DNA of 64,000 nucleotides from a virus. The translations under genes and the position numbers were made by a program. This document shows positions 1 to 10,322 of the stretch, one piece after another (within the stretch, counting starts at the first letter, position 1; each line of letters opens with the position of its first letter). The stretch covers positions 19,559-83,558 of IMG/VR virus record IMGVR_UViG_3300042301_003612, one strand, 5' to 3'. The notes beneath the pieces were generated by a model. It made no database searches, was not told the origin of the DNA, and was given only the letters and a program-made list of their open reading frames with translations.

Positions 1-923
1 CTAACGTATCTTTAGGTTTTTCAGTAAGTGCACTTGATATTGCACATACAACAACTAAACTATGGTTGGATACTGGATTGATAATTAAAGAATATAACAT
101 AACATTAAACCCTTGGTCAAAAACGTTCAACAGAAACATCGCATACCCTTCAGGTGTTTCTTTAGGGGCTGGTTTAGGTGCCATTAGCAGCTCTCAGTTA
201 ATCTCAACAAACACTTCAGTATCTCCTAATCAAATAATTACTTTAGATATTACCACAAGTACCGCAGTTTCAACTGTGATTGGAACACTACTGCCTGGTA
301 GGGAGGTTTCGGGTGATATTTTATTAACAACAACAAATAAAATATTAGTTACTAATTCAACTACCTCAGGTCCATATCTTACATATCTAACCCAATATAG
401 TTATCCGTCAGGTACTTTTGAAGTTGAGGTCGATATTACGTCAACCACACCCCAACCGTATGGTATATTTATCGATAGTGGTAATATATATGTTTGTAAC
501 AATGGTGGTCAAATATATAAGGTTAATGTTAACTTTCCATATACACAAACATTATTTAATAACTCAGGGTTATATGTTGAAGGAGCATCTCAAGTACCAA
601 GTTGTTGTAATACTAACCTAAACTTACCTATAACATACTATACTTGGTTTACTAATCTTGATACCTACACATCATCTGATATTACTCCCTGTATAGCCAC
701 TGGTTGTGGGGCAAATTTATACACAGCAACATCGACAATAGCTCCTGGAATTGTAATATATCAGGATAATGCTTTAACAATACCATTTGTTGGTACTAAT
801 TATGGTGTTTCAGGTGGTGGATGGGGTAGATTGTTTTTATCAGATGATTGCCCAATAATTGGATTGAGAAATATTGCACAAGTAAATGGTTCAGGACAAG
901 TTCTAAGTAATTATACATGTTAA
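1..923 (+). CDS. Virion adhesin-like protein, 5' end outside window
   Basis: The frame is open from base 3 with no stop, so the true start lies upstream and only the last 306 residues are visible. The sequence is rich in Thr, Ser, Asn, Gly and Tyr with almost no charged residues, typical of beta-rich secreted or virion fibre proteins. A stretch around base 460-540 reads like a beta-propeller blade (PYGIFIDSGNIYVCNNGGQI). The C-terminal part has several Cys residues. It precedes two further adhesin-like genes, so a tail fibre or baseplate-associated role is inferred from composition and context. No catalytic motif was seen. Confidence 0.6.
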   Translation, partial: NVSLGFSVSALDIAHTTTKLWLDTGLIIKEYNITLNPWSKTFNRNIAYPSGVSLGAGLGAISSSQLISTNTSVSPNQIITLDITTSTAVSTVIGTLLPGREVSGDILLTTTNKILVTNSTTSGPYLTYLTQYSYPSGTFEVEVDITSTTPQPYGIFIDSGNIYVCNNGGQIYKVNVNFPYTQTLFNNSGLYVEGASQVPSCCNTNLNLPITYYTWFTNLDTYTSSDITPCIATGCGANLYTATSTIAPGIVIYQDNALTIPFVGTNYGVSGGGWGRLFLSDDCPIIGLRNIAQVNGSGQVLSNYTC

Positions 924-954
924 TATATGACAAACTCAATTAGTTTACTGGTAA

Positions 955-1131
955 TTAATCAATTGGGTCTTTTTTACCTAAACCACCATAAAGTCTCATA
1001 AGTTTTAGGGATTCATGATAGTTTTTTTCTAATCTGTCTAGTTCTTTTTCAGGGACACCTTTTTCACAGGCAACCTCATACGCATCTTTAGATTCAGAAA
1101 CCAATTTTGATATTGTTTTTAGTAGTTTCAT
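955..1131 (-). CDS. Small hypothetical protein (58 aa)
   Basis: A 58-codon frame on the minus strand (MKLLKTISKLVSESKDAYEV...) fills the gap between two plus-strand genes. It is highly charged and predicted helical, without Cys motifs or membrane segments. On its own strand the start codon is preceded by GATATTTATA five bases upstream, the same element seen before many genes here; this is the best argument that the frame is real. Function unknown. Confidence 0.6.
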   Translation of the reverse strand: MKLLKTISKLVSESKDAYEVACEKGVPEKELDRLEKNYHESLKLMRLYGGLGKKDPID

Positions 1132-1135
1132 ATAG

Positions 1136-1143
1136 TATAAATA
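1136..1143 (-). promoter_or_regulatory. Late-promoter-like element TATTTATA
   Basis: Reads GATATTTATA on the minus strand, directly before the 58-codon gene at 955-1131. A minus-strand instance of the recurrent element. Confidence 0.5.
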
Positions 1144-1182
1144 TCTACCAAAACACCATTTATTAAGATGGATGATTAATTA

Positions 1183-1190
1183 TATTTATT
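1183..1190 (+). promoter_or_regulatory. Late-promoter-like element TATTTATT
   Basis: ATATTTATT lies 12 bases before the glycosyltransferase start at 1203. Variant of the recurrent element. Confidence 0.4.
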
Positions 1191-1202
1191 TTAAAACATA
1201 AA

Positions 1203-2180
1203 ATGGATAAAAATTTAAGATTTGTATGTGCCCAACCTGATGTACCATATTTTTATTGGCAAGTTAGGGTGTACGTTGAAAATTTTATAGAAAAAGGTAT
1301 TTTACCAAACCAAATACATGTTATTTTTGGTATAGTAACACCAAATACCGAACCAACTTCAGATTCGTTAAAATTAAAAGAATTGGGAATTAATATCCAT
1401 CATTATTTAGACGACAGAGAACAAAAACATTATATTCCAAACATTAAGCCATTTTTAATTCATAAATGGTTAAAGGAATTCCCTCAACACGGAGAATGTT
1501 TTTTCTTACATGATGCTGATATAATTTTTAGAGAATTACCTGATTTTAAAACATTAATGGAGGATGATGTTTTATATCTTTCAGATACTGTTGGTTATAT
1601 TGGGTTTAATTACATTATGGATTGTTGTAAAAGATATGAATCTCATCACCCACAATCTAAACAAGGGCAATTACTACAAGAAATGGTTGATGTTATTGGT
1701 GTTACGACCGAATGTGTTGAATGTAATGAAAATAATTCAGGCGGTGGTCAATATTTGATTAAAAAAACAGATTGGATGATTTGGGAAAAAATCTATATGG
1801 ATTGTGCGCCACTATATGACCAAATGATGGATTACCAAAAACGTTTCCCAATAAACCAAGGTGAAATACAATTTTGGACTGCAGAAATGTGGTCTTTATT
1901 ATGGAACTTATGGTATTTTGGAAAAGAAACTAAAGTAGTTAAAGATTTAGATTTTTCATGGGCAACCGACTCAATTTCTATTTACGAACAAAGACCAATA
2001 CTTCATATGGCAGGAGTAACTTCAGATATGAAAACAACTAAATTTTATAAAGGTGATTTTATTAATGTTAATCCATTAATTAAGTTAACGGAAAATTTTG
2101 AATATTTTGATTATGTTGAAGAACATAGTTCTACAAAAAAATATATAGATGTTATGAAATCTATAGTAAAAAAACAATAA
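1203..2180 (+). CDS. Putative GT-A-type glycosyltransferase
   Basis: 325 residues. The central HDADIIF segment (residues about 103-109) has the form of a DxD metal- and sugar-nucleotide-binding motif following hydrophobic beta strands, as in GT-A glycosyltransferases. A later W-rich acidic region (WTAEMWSLLWNLWYFG) resembles an acceptor-binding lobe. I cannot name the family or the sugar. Position between two adhesin genes suggests it may modify virion proteins or host surface glycans; this is inference. Start ATG follows an A-rich leader with no clear Shine-Dalgarno. Confidence 0.6.
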   Translation: MDKNLRFVCAQPDVPYFYWQVRVYVENFIEKGILPNQIHVIFGIVTPNTEPTSDSLKLKELGINIHHYLDDREQKHYIPNIKPFLIHKWLKEFPQHGECFFLHDADIIFRELPDFKTLMEDDVLYLSDTVGYIGFNYIMDCCKRYESHHPQSKQGQLLQEMVDVIGVTTECVECNENNSGGGQYLIKKTDWMIWEKIYMDCAPLYDQMMDYQKRFPINQGEIQFWTAEMWSLLWNLWYFGKETKVVKDLDFSWATDSISIYEQRPILHMAGVTSDMKTTKFYKGDFINVNPLIKLTENFEYFDYVEEHSSTKKYIDVMKSIVKKQ

Positions 2181-2186
2181 TCTGAT

Positions 2187-2203
2187 TATTTATAGTATAA
2201 ATA
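2187..2203 (+). promoter_or_regulatory. Paired late-promoter-like elements
   Basis: TATTTATA (2187-2194) is followed at once by TATAAATA (2196-2203, identical to the T4 late consensus), three bases before the ATG at 2207. Confidence 0.5.
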
Positions 2204-2206
2204 ACA

Positions 2207-3595
2207 ATGACTAACACGACATCTTTACTTCAACAAAAAAACGAATGTGATGTAATTACAATATTTCCAATGACCGTTGAGTGTTTAGTTAACAATCCGT
2301 CATCACAAAATGCGACTGATGGAGGTTTATCTATTTCTATAACAGGAGGAACACCACCATACATAGTTGCTTGGAGTAATGGTAATATATCTCCGGCAAT
2401 TAATAATTTAGGTGCTGGTAGTTATACGGCAATAGTTACTGACTATTCTTGGTCAGGGAGTGGTCCTGATTATACGGCAACTACAACATGTGTGTTAACC
2501 GCACCTATAACACCTACAACTACAACCACAACAACGGTTGCTCCTGTATTACTCTATGATATTTGTTTAACAGTGTATAAACAACCAAGTAATTATCAAA
2601 TACACTTTAACCCTAATGGTATATATAATGGTATCTATAGTAGTGGTTATCAATCATGGATATCAGATGACTCAGTATACCAAATTGTTTGGGGTACACT
2701 ATACCAGTCATGGACTGTAATTCCGCCCCCAACAAATCCTGGTTATTATTTACTATCACCCTCACCATATCCACCTTTAACGGGATGGTATATAAATGGT
2801 GCGTTAGGAACTGTTGTATCAAATCAAGGTCTTTGTGTACCGTTACCAAGTAACCCGTCATTTACATATTCACTTACTCAACCAACTTGTATATGTGATG
2901 GTAATATAATTATAACGGCTTCTAATGGAACACCACCATATCAGTACTCAGTTGATAATGGAGTGACATTCACTAGTAATTCAGGGCTCTTCACAGGAAA
3001 ATGTCCTGGAACTTATAGTTTACAAATTAAGGATTCGTTAAATAATTTAAGTACTGTTTCTACGGCTACCTTAAATAATTTTATTGGAATAACAACATAT
3101 ACTCTTAGTTTGTCACCAGTATCTATTACAACGGTAAACAATAACACAACTGTAACAAAACAATATACTTGTACCGTAAATGTTTCACCACCAATCCCTG
3201 TTGGAACAACAATTACGTTTGATGCACAACACATAAATGTGCTTGGTAGAGGGCCTGCCTCAACTGACGCAACTATTGTGACTAATAGTGTTTTAACTAA
3301 AAATTCAACAGTAATACCAATAACTTCAAGCCCGTCATCAAGTAATACTACCACACAATTAGGTGCCGGTTGTCAATCGGCGCCAATACATAATACAACC
3401 CAAACTGATAACTGGATTTCGGTATCAATGACAAATGGTGATACCATGGTTATTAATACCACAACAACTATGACTAAAATACAACCAGTACCTCATTGTT
3501 TCTTTGCGGATTTCGGTGACACATTTTTTGCAGTAAATGGGGTTATTAATGGATGTAGTTGTTGTACGTTAATTATGCCAAATAAAGCGGTATAA
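2207..3595 (+). CDS. Virion adhesin with SprB-like repeats
   Basis: 462 residues. Two segments match the SprB repeat pattern known from Flavobacterium gliding adhesins and other Bacteroidota surface proteins. The first (residues about 38-80) has SITGGTPPYIVAWSNG then LGAGSYTAIVTD. The second (about 225-270) has ASNGTPPYQYSVDNG then [21 protein letters not shown] linker joins the first repeat to the next domain, and the C-terminus is Cys-rich (GCSCC). Lacking a signal peptide and lying among virion genes, it is more likely a tail fibre or appendage than a cell-surface protein. Start is preceded by TATTTATA and TATAAATA elements. Confidence 0.65.
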   Translation: MTNTTSLLQQKNECDVITIFPMTVECLVNNPSSQNATDGGLSISITGGTPPYIVAWSNGNISPAINNLGAGSYTAIVTDYSWSGSGPDYTATTTCVLTAPITPTTTTTTTVAPVLLYDICLTVYKQPSNYQIHFNPNGIYNGIYSSGYQSWISDDSVYQIVWGTLYQSWTVIPPPTNPGYYLLSPSPYPPLTGWYINGALGTVVSNQGLCVPLPSNPSFTYSLTQPTCICDGNIIITASNGTPPYQYSVDNGVTFTSNSGLFTGKCPGTYSLQIKDSLNNLSTVSTATLNNFIGITTYTLSLSPVSITTVNNNTTVTKQYTCTVNVSPPIPVGTTITFDAQHINVLGRGPASTDATIVTNSVLTKNSTVIPITSSPSSSNTTTQLGAGCQSAPIHNTTQTDNWISVSMTNGDTMVINTTTTMTKIQPVPHCFFADFGDTFFAVNGVINGCSCCTLIMPNKAV

Positions 3596-3613
3596 TAAAA
3601 TAAAAATTAAGGA

Positions 3614-3621
3614 TATTTATA
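3614..3621 (+). promoter_or_regulatory. Late-promoter-like element TATTTATA
   Basis: GGATATTTATAAACATG places the element four bases before the start of the 810-residue structural gene. Confidence 0.55.
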
Positions 3622-3624
3622 AAC

Positions 3625-6057
3625 ATGACTTATATATTAAAAAATACATCGGGATTAATTAATACTAGATTAACAGACACTGGAAGACAAAAATTATCTC
3701 AAGGTAATTTTAACATCGAGTATTTTCAAATTGGTGACGGAGAAGTTTCATATAACTCTTTACCAAGTTCATATAATCAAGCTAATACAAACATATTTGA
3801 ACCTAATTTTAATTCACAAAATTCAGCACCAACACAATCAAATAAACAATATGTAAAATATCCTTATTATGTTGATGGTGTAACAGGTAATACTTATGGT
3901 ATTCCTTATTCAGAACCTGTGGTTTCTCCTGTATATAACCGAGCGGCAATGAGAGGATTTTTTACGGGAGACCTTAGTGCGACAACAATTAATTGGAGTG
4001 CAATTACAAATAGTTCTCATGTTATTAATTCTAATTATGTTGTTGATATGTCAGTATTAACTGGCGGTACCACGATTATGTTAATTTATTCAGGTTGTAA
4101 CACCAATATTGTTAGAATGCCTGCTATAGGTGATTTATTAACAATCTATTATGATGGTAATGGTGACCACAATTGTGCCTGTAGTACTTACCCAACGCCA
4201 AGCCCAACACCTTCACCAACCCCAACTCCAACCCCATCATATGACCCTTGTATCTTACCACCAACCCCAACTCCGTCACCAACATTTTGTCCAATAACAC
4301 CGACACCAAATTGTGACCCTGTTGTGGAACCAGAATGTCTTATGGATATGAGTAGTTGTTACCCAATGATGACATATAAAATTGTCGATATTTGTTTAGG
4401 TGTTTACACATTAGATAGGCCAACACCTAATTTTTCAGGAAGTTCAAATGTTTGTTATGCGAGAACTATCGTATATCCGCCAAATATGACATCACTTTAT
4501 GATACACTAACACCATGTAAACATTGGAATGAGGATGTTATTAATTTTGAGTCTGTTTGTTATACAGATGAGTTTGATGTTAAAATTTGGAATATGAATA
4601 TTCCATGGTCGGAAAATCCTGCGGGGTTAATTCCGACAATAAATGAAGGATTTGCGGATTTTGGTTCAGCGACATATATCGGGTCAAAAGAATATTTGGG
4701 TTATATGTCGAATAGTGGGCAGACTGACAGCAGTTCAGTATACTACTACAACTCTTTCGATGAAAAAGTTACTGTACAACCAAAAGACCAAAAATCTATT
4801 GCCATTATTCACTATACAAATCAAAGTATTGATTTCTTTTATGGTGAAAAATTTGCATTAGAACCTTATGACCCTACGGCGCCTGCTAATACTATTGGGC
4901 AAGCAAGAAACTTTAGACTACATATTCCATGGCTTATGTGGCATAAAAATCCTGAATGTTGTTTAGGTGAAACTTTTTGGGTTGACCCTCCAGGGTATGA
5001 CGGATTAAATTTATTTCAAGTACAATACTTGAAATCTACTAAGAATGCGGATATGAATAACCCTGGTATGAGATACTACCAATTATGGGATACTAATACA
5101 AATGATGACGGGTTCCCAAGTAGAGTTGGTAAAGTTTTCCCTGACCAAAAAATTATAGTGATTGATGATGAAGAGATTATTGCTGCTATGTCTTATAAAT
5201 CAAATCGTAATTGGACTCTACCTTCACCAAAACTTACTTTAGTTGCACCAAATACATGTGGTACTGATAATACTTCATATATTGGTGTGTTAACAGGTGA
5301 TACTGAGTATATGTATGTGACTTATAGAATTAGTAATACGATTAATTTTACTAATTCATTACATTGTAACTATTATACTAGAATACAAGGTCCAAATTTA
5401 ACTTGTATACCAAGTGCGTCGCAAAACGTGTCAATTAGGTTTGGTCCGGAGTTTGGTTGTTTAAATCAACCAGATTATACACCAACAACTACAACAACTA
5501 CAACTACAACAACATTATGTCCATCTGTTTGTTATACGCCACAAGGATTTTACGGTGATAAATTTGAAATTATATGTCAAAAAGTTATTGGTGATATTAG
5601 ACCTGATTCGTCCGAGTGGAAAATAATCGATGTAACATCACAATTAAGTGCAACAACCGTTGGAGGGTATATTACTCAAAACGGTATAACAGGTAATACA
5701 TTTACTATTACTCAAGATGACTATGATAATGCACCTTATTACGATTTAAATACATATATACCTCTAACCCCTGTTGGAAGCACTACACCATCTTTAAATT
5801 TTGGGGACGAATATTATTTCTATGGTTCGTTAGAAACGGATATTCAAGCTACAATATATGAGATGAGGTATAAAATTAATTTAGGTGTTGCTGAATTTCA
5901 AGCAACTTCAAACCCAACATGGACTCAAGGGACTGACTCATATATAACTGATATTGGTCTTTACGATTCTGATAAGAATCTTATGATTATATCAAAGATG
6001 CAATCACCTGTTTTAAGACAAGGGATTCAACAGTTCCTGGTTAAATTTGATTTCTAA
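3625..6057 (+). CDS. Large baseplate or tail-fibre protein
   Basis: 810 residues. The N-terminus (residues 1-45, with LTDTGRQKL and IGDGE) and the C-terminal end (ITDIGLYDSDKNLMIISK, then a beta strand ending KFDF) have the form of phage baseplate or fibre proteins, where an 'IGLYD...' strand closes the attachment domain. Two low-complexity linkers interrupt the chain: a Pro-Thr/Ser stretch (about 192-232) and a run of Thr (about 617-630). Both linker types recur in the neighbouring adhesins, suggesting one appendage complex. No enzymatic motif was seen. Start follows GGATATTTATAAACATG. Confidence 0.65.
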   Translation: MTYILKNTSGLINTRLTDTGRQKLSQGNFNIEYFQIGDGEVSYNSLPSSYNQANTNIFEPNFNSQNSAPTQSNKQYVKYPYYVDGVTGNTYGIPYSEPVVSPVYNRAAMRGFFTGDLSATTINWSAITNSSHVINSNYVVDMSVLTGGTTIMLIYSGCNTNIVRMPAIGDLLTIYYDGNGDHNCACSTYPTPSPTPSPTPTPTPSYDPCILPPTPTPSPTFCPITPTPNCDPVVEPECLMDMSSCYPMMTYKIVDICLGVYTLDRPTPNFSGSSNVCYARTIVYPPNMTSLYDTLTPCKHWNEDVINFESVCYTDEFDVKIWNMNIPWSENPAGLIPTINEGFADFGSATYIGSKEYLGYMSNSGQTDSSSVYYYNSFDEKVTVQPKDQKSIAIIHYTNQSIDFFYGEKFALEPYDPTAPANTIGQARNFRLHIPWLMWHKNPECCLGETFWVDPPGYDGLNLFQVQYLKSTKNADMNNPGMRYYQLWDTNTNDDGFPSRVGKVFPDQKIIVIDDEEIIAAMSYKSNRNWTLPSPKLTLVAPNTCGTDNTSYIGVLTGDTEYMYVTYRISNTINFTNSLHCNYYTRIQGPNLTCIPSASQNVSIRFGPEFGCLNQPDYTPTTTTTTTTTTLCPSVCYTPQGFYGDKFEIICQKVIGDIRPDSSEWKIIDVTSQLSATTVGGYITQNGITGNTFTITQDDYDNAPYYDLNTYIPLTPVGSTTPSLNFGDEYYFYGSLETDIQATIYEMRYKINLGVAEFQATSNPTWTQGTDSYITDIGLYDSDKNLMIISKMQSPVLRQGIQQFLVKFDF

Positions 6058-6103
6058 TTTTAAGGTTGGATATAATCACTAAAACTTTTTTATAGAACAA
6101 AAA

Positions 6104-6706
6104 ATGATTAGAAATAAATTAAAAGAAAGTCCAAAAGTTTTAGGTCTTGATGTGTCAACTCGAACAATCGGTGTTGCATTATTTGATATACAAAGTAGAG
6201 AATTATTAGAATTAACTCACGTATCACCAGTTCCAAAACCAAAAGAAGAGTCTAAAATTAAGGAATTATTACTTAAGAGTGATATTTTTAGAAATAAGTT
6301 AATTGAATATAAAGACTTAGGTATTGTTAAGGTTATTATTGAAGAACCATTATTAAATTCAAATAATGTTTATACTATTAGTATTTTATTAAGATATAAT
6401 ACCTTAATTACTAAAGAAATTTATGATGTTTTAGGTATTGTACCTGAATTTATATCCACCTATAATTCACGTAAGTTTGCTTACCCTGAATTAGTTAGAG
6501 AAAACAACAAAAATAAGTTTGTTTTATTTGGGGGATTCCCAAAAGACTGTGATAAAAAACAAATCATATGGGAACAAGTTGCTAAAAGAGAACCACAAAT
6601 ACAGTGGTTGTATACTCGAAACAATACATTAAAGAAAGAAAACTTTGACCAAACAGACGCCTATACTTGTGTATTAGGTTATATGAGACAAGAAAAACTT
6701 TGGTAA
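6104..6706 (+). CDS. RuvC-like Holliday junction resolvase
   Basis: 200 residues. The N-terminus LGLDVSTRTIGVALFD (Asp16) is the first RNase-H-fold strand of RuvC-type nucleases. IIEEP (Glu80/Glu81) matches the second acidic site, and DQTDAY near residue 182 supplies the C-terminal acidic residues. This arrangement fits a resolvase that cuts branched DNA during replication or before packaging, a role endonuclease VII fills in T4. It stands alone between structural genes and ends in a strong terminator. Family confident at fold level; exact subfamily uncertain. Confidence 0.75.
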   Translation: MIRNKLKESPKVLGLDVSTRTIGVALFDIQSRELLELTHVSPVPKPKEESKIKELLLKSDIFRNKLIEYKDLGIVKVIIEEPLLNSNNVYTISILLRYNTLITKEIYDVLGIVPEFISTYNSRKFAYPELVRENNKNKFVLFGGFPKDCDKKQIIWEQVAKREPQIQWLYTRNNTLKKENFDQTDAYTCVLGYMRQEKLW

Positions 6707-6731
6707 TATCGTATAAATAACCGATAATATA

Positions 6732-6763
6732 GAATATCGTCTTTTTAGACGATATTTTTTTTT
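6732..6763. terminator. Bidirectional intrinsic terminator
   Basis: Ten-base arms (GAATATCGTC / GACGATATTT) flank a short T/A loop and a run of T, with A/T on the other side. It separates the convergent resolvase and Thr-Pro-repeat genes. Confidence 0.85.
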
Positions 6764-6783
6764 ACCTTAAAGTTTTGATTTAC

Positions 6784-9700
6784 TCAATTTTGAGCAGTAG
6801 TTGAGGTTATTATAATTGGAACACCACAGTTTGCGGTTGTTACTGTAAAAGAATAGTTTATTTCAAAAACTTGGTCAATAGATAATACAGAGTTGTTGTA
6901 TGAACCAATACTTAATTGAGCATTCGAAATAAATCCGGTACAAAATGATGAAGGTACCATTGCCTGTAAATAAACCGATACCACAGCACCTGTTTGAACT
7001 GAAAAAGTATTTGAATAGACACCAGCAGCTAAGCTAGATTGAAACGTATATACTATAACACCATTAACTTTTATATTACCCGTTGTCCAAGAACAATAGG
7101 TTTTTGTGTGAGTGTAAGACATGGTACAAGGTTGTGGTGTTACAGTTGTTGTTGTTGTTGTTGTTGGTGTTGCCGCCGCAGAACAAGCATTACAACTAGG
7201 GTATGTTGAGAAACCAGTGAAGTAATTACCAGACCAAGTAATTACATTTGTGTTTGGGGAAAATTGTCCCGGTGAACATAAGGAAGAGCCAATAAATTTC
7301 CAACACACCCCTGTAGTAGGGTTACGTAAAACATTCCCAACAATAGTTGTTGGTGTTGCCGGTACAGTTTGAACTAAGACCTGCAGGGTACTAGATGAAT
7401 TGTTATTATTGTTAGTACAATCTGTAAACACATAATAAGTTAAACATGGAGTTGGAGTTACGGTTGATGATGGTGTTGGAGGTAATCCTGATGTTACGGT
7501 AGGAGTTGGCGTTTGTGTTGGTGTTTGGGTTGGCGTATTTGTTGGTGTACTTGTTGGCGTAATAACACAGTTTAAACAATCACCTAAATTAGAAAAACCA
7601 AAAGGACCTGCAAGTAAATCCATTTGGTTAATACCTATGATATCGTTGTTTACCCCAATATAACTCACACATTTTGACACACCATCAACAAGTGATTCAA
7701 AAACCATATATATTTCTATATCAAGACCTGGAGTTGGGTTCTCAAGGACACTTGTTGTATAATACATACTACCATTAAAACAGTCTTGGAATTGTTTACT
7801 TGATGGACATTTAATTAAGTCATTAACAGTATTAAATGTTACGTTTCCTAAAAAGTCACACGGTCTGTCAATTGCGGGTGTAGGTGTTGGTGTGGTTGTT
7901 ACTGTAGGTGTTGGTGTTGGTGTAATAGAACTAATCGTTGCATCAACACTAACATTTGAACATACATTTATTGGTGTCTGAGTAGGTGTCTGAGTAGGTG
8001 TTGGGGTCTGAGTAGGTGTTTGCGTTGGAGTAGGAGTAAAGTCACAATCAAATAATGCCGTAAAGTCAACATCACACGGTAATGTAGGTGTTGGCGTTGG
8101 TGTAGGACAAATACCTGCAAGTAAATTGTCGTCACATAAATCAGGACAAATACTATAACAAGGTGATTTACCCGATAATAAACAAATACCACCTAAACTG
8201 GTCGATAAACACCATTGAGTGTTTGTCGTGTCATAATAAATAAATAATGAATTTAATGTACCAACCCAATAAAAATTAATACCATAAGCACCAACTCTTA
8301 CGTAGTTATCGTCCCATAAGACATTGCCCGTATCATATAAACAATAGTTTATTACCGTACAAAAACCTACAGGTATTGATGTTTCAGTTGGTGTTGGCGT
8401 TGGTGTTTCAGTTGGTGTAGGAGTATTTGTTGGTGTTTGGGTTGGAGTTTCGGTTGGTGTAGGAGTATTTGTTGGTGTTTGGGTCAGCCCATTTGTTGGC
8501 GTATTTGTTGGTGTTTCAGTTGGTGTTGGTGTTTGGGTTGGTGTATTTGTTGGTGTTTCAGTTGGAGTATTTGTTGGAGTTTCAGTTGGTGTTTGGGTTG
8601 GTGTTTCAGTTGGTGTTGGTGTTGGTGTTTCATTTGGGGTTGGAGTATTTGTTGGTGTAGGTGTATTTGTTGGTGTTTCAGTTGGCGTATTTGTTGGTGT
8701 TTCAGTATTTGTTGGTGTATTTGTTGGTGTTTCAGTATTTGTTGGAGTATTTGTTGGAGTATTTGTTGGTGTTTCAGTTGGAGTATTTGTTGGAGTATTT
8801 GTTGGGGTATTTGTTGGTGTTTCAGTTGGCGTTGGTGTAACTGTTGGTGTTGGAGTATTTGTTGGAGTATTTGTTGGTGTAGGTGTATTTGTTGGTGTTT
8901 CAGTTGGCGTATTTGTTGGTGTTACAGTATTTGTTGGGGTAACTGTTGATGTAGGTGTATTTGTTGGGGTATTTGTTGGGGTATTAGTCGGAGTTTGAGT
9001 CGGCGTTTGAGTCGGAGTATTTGTTGGAGTTACAGTATTTGTTGGAGTATTAGTTACAGTATTTGTTGGAGTATTTGTTGGAGTATTTGTTGGAGTATTT
9101 GTTGGTGTTTCAGTTGGAGTATTTGTTGGAGTTACAGTGTTTGTTGGAGTATTAGTTGGCGTAGATGTTGGAGTTTCAGTTGGGCTTGGTGTAGGAGTAT
9201 TTGTTGGAGTTATTGTATTTGTTGGTGTTACAGTATTAGTTGGAGTATTAGTTGGAGTATTAGTCGGTGTATTAGTTGGTGTATTTGTTGGAGTTACAGT
9301 ATTAGTTGGCGTTATTGTATTTGTTGGTGTTGAAGTATTTGTTGGAGTATTAGTTGGAGTTGTTGTTGGTGTTGGTGGAGGATTTGTTGAGGTAAGAGTT
9401 GGGGTGGGTGTTGGAGTTTCAGTTGGACTTGGTGTAGGAGTATTTGTTGGAGTTACAGTATTTGTTGGTGTTGGTGTATTTGATGGTGTTGAAGTATTTG
9501 TTGGTGTTATTGTATTTGTTGGTGTTGATGTATTTGTTGGCGTTATTGTATTTGTTGGTGTTACAGTATTAGTTGGAGTATTAGTCGGCGTATTAGTCGG
9601 CGTATTAGTTGGAGTATTAGTTGGAGTTGGAGTTGGGGTTGGGGTTTGGGTTGGAGTGTTAGTTGGAGTTGGAGTTGGGGTAGGTGTTGGGCTAAGTGGT

Positions 9701-10278
9701 GGTGTACAATACCAACTTGGAGCATTACACATGTTTAGAGTAACAGTTACAGTTGAATAAGTTGCGTTAGTTTTAACGTCATTAATATATAAATATGGAA
9801 TTGGGTTTAGTATATTAACACACATGTTGAATGTACCAGGCACCTCAAATGGGTATGATAAAGTTTCTCCAAGCTGACAATTATACATGTCAACAAATAC
9901 TACTCCGTCAACTGCAGGGTCAGTATTACCTACGGCATCATTTAAGTCCTTAGAATCAATATAAATGTCAACACACGTACAAGTTGGTAATGGTATAATA
10001 TTGGGACTTTGACATTTTGCCGTATGGTCGACCATACAAGCGGCACAACCACCTCCAGGTGTATACTCAAAATAGGTGTTAACACTATTATAGTGAGTCT
10101 CAACATAACCAGCAAGTTTGGCCTCCCAACATACATCATTTGTGTCATAATAAATTTTACCTGCAATAAACTCTGAGTTTGTAACTCCATCAATTGTTGG
10201 CGTACATGGCCTAATAATTACTGCATTGTTAAAACAACATCTTAAAAATACTGTATTACATTCTGGTATTTGCGGCAT
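6784..10278 (-). CDS. Giant Thr-Pro-repeat virion adhesin
   Basis: 1164 residues on the minus strand. An N-terminal Cys-rich beta domain (1-195, with CCF, CAAC and CTC) is followed by about 440 residues made almost only of T-P-T-N, T-P-T-E and T-P-T-Q units. Several Cys-containing globular segments then alternate with short PTPT or poly-Thr linkers and a beta-rich C-terminus. No signal peptide or sortase or type IX secretion tail was seen, so a phage appendage with an extended stalk is more likely than a host-type surface protein. Similar PT and poly-Thr linkers occur in the genes at 2207 and 3625. The start ATG lies 36 bases after a TATTTATA element. Confidence 0.7.
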   Translation of the reverse strand: MPQIPECNTVFLRCCFNNAVIIRPCTPTIDGVTNSEFIAGKIYYDTNDVCWEAKLAGYVETHYNSVNTYFEYTPGGGCAACMVDHTAKCQSPNIIPLPTCTCVDIYIDSKDLNDAVGNTDPAVDGVVFVDMYNCQLGETLSYPFEVPGTFNMCVNILNPIPYLYINDVKTNATYSTVTVTLNMCNAPSWYCTPPLSPTPTPTPTPTNTPTQTPTPTPTPTNTPTNTPTNTPTNTPTNTVTPTNTITPTNTSTPTNTITPTNTSTPSNTPTPTNTVTPTNTPTPSPTETPTPTPTLTSTNPPPTPTTTPTNTPTNTSTPTNTITPTNTVTPTNTPTNTPTNTPTNTPTNTVTPTNTITPTNTPTPSPTETPTSTPTNTPTNTVTPTNTPTETPTNTPTNTPTNTPTNTVTNTPTNTVTPTNTPTQTPTQTPTNTPTNTPTNTPTSTVTPTNTVTPTNTPTETPTNTPTPTNTPTNTPTPTVTPTPTETPTNTPTNTPTNTPTETPTNTPTNTPTNTETPTNTPTNTETPTNTPTETPTNTPTPTNTPTPNETPTPTPTETPTQTPTETPTNTPTETPTNTPTQTPTPTETPTNTPTNGLTQTPTNTPTPTETPTQTPTNTPTPTETPTPTPTETSIPVGFCTVINYCLYDTGNVLWDDNYVRVGAYGINFYWVGTLNSLFIYYDTTNTQWCLSTSLGGICLLSGKSPCYSICPDLCDDNLLAGICPTPTPTPTLPCDVDFTALFDCDFTPTPTQTPTQTPTPTQTPTQTPINVCSNVSVDATISSITPTPTPTVTTTPTPTPAIDRPCDFLGNVTFNTVNDLIKCPSSKQFQDCFNGSMYYTTSVLENPTPGLDIEIYMVFESLVDGVSKCVSYIGVNNDIIGINQMDLLAGPFGFSNLGDCLNCVITPTSTPTNTPTQTPTQTPTPTVTSGLPPTPSSTVTPTPCLTYYVFTDCTNNNNNSSSTLQVLVQTVPATPTTIVGNVLRNPTTGVCWKFIGSSLCSPGQFSPNTNVITWSGNYFTGFSTYPSCNACSAAATPTTTTTTTVTPQPCTMSYTHTKTYCSWTTGNIKVNGVIVYTFQSSLAAGVYSNTFSVQTGAVVSVYLQAMVPSSFCTGFISNAQLSIGSYNNSVLSIDQVFEINYSFTVTTANCGVPIIITSTTAQN
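8378..9692 (-). repeat. Degenerate 12-base repeats encoding Thr-Pro-Thr-Asn/Glu/Gln
   Basis: About 1.3 kb of imperfect tandem units (plus strand GTATTTGTTGGA-type words) within the minus-strand adhesin, coding residues about 197-634. Third-position variation between units (GTT/GTA/GGC/GGA) shows selection for the protein rather than recent slippage alone. Confidence 0.9.
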
Positions 10279-10314
10279 TTATTTTAGTTTTTTTGTTATA
10301 TGGTTATCTCAGTC

Positions 10315-10322
10315 TATAAATA
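10315..10322 (-). promoter_or_regulatory. Late-promoter-like element TATTTATA
   Basis: On the minus strand, 36 bases before the start of the Thr-Pro-repeat adhesin. Confidence 0.4.

Noticed and set aside
418-621. A 67-codon plus-strand frame inside the first adhesin gene
   Set aside because: It lies wholly inside a better frame that spans the region, has no promoter or spacing signal, and has no protein-like features.
8437-9760. Long plus-strand frames rich in Trp-Cys-Phe-Ser or Val-Gly across the Thr-Pro repeat region
   Set aside because: They are antisense reflections of the T-P-T-N repeat: the periodic DNA keeps all frames open. Composition is implausible for proteins, and no start or stop signals support them.
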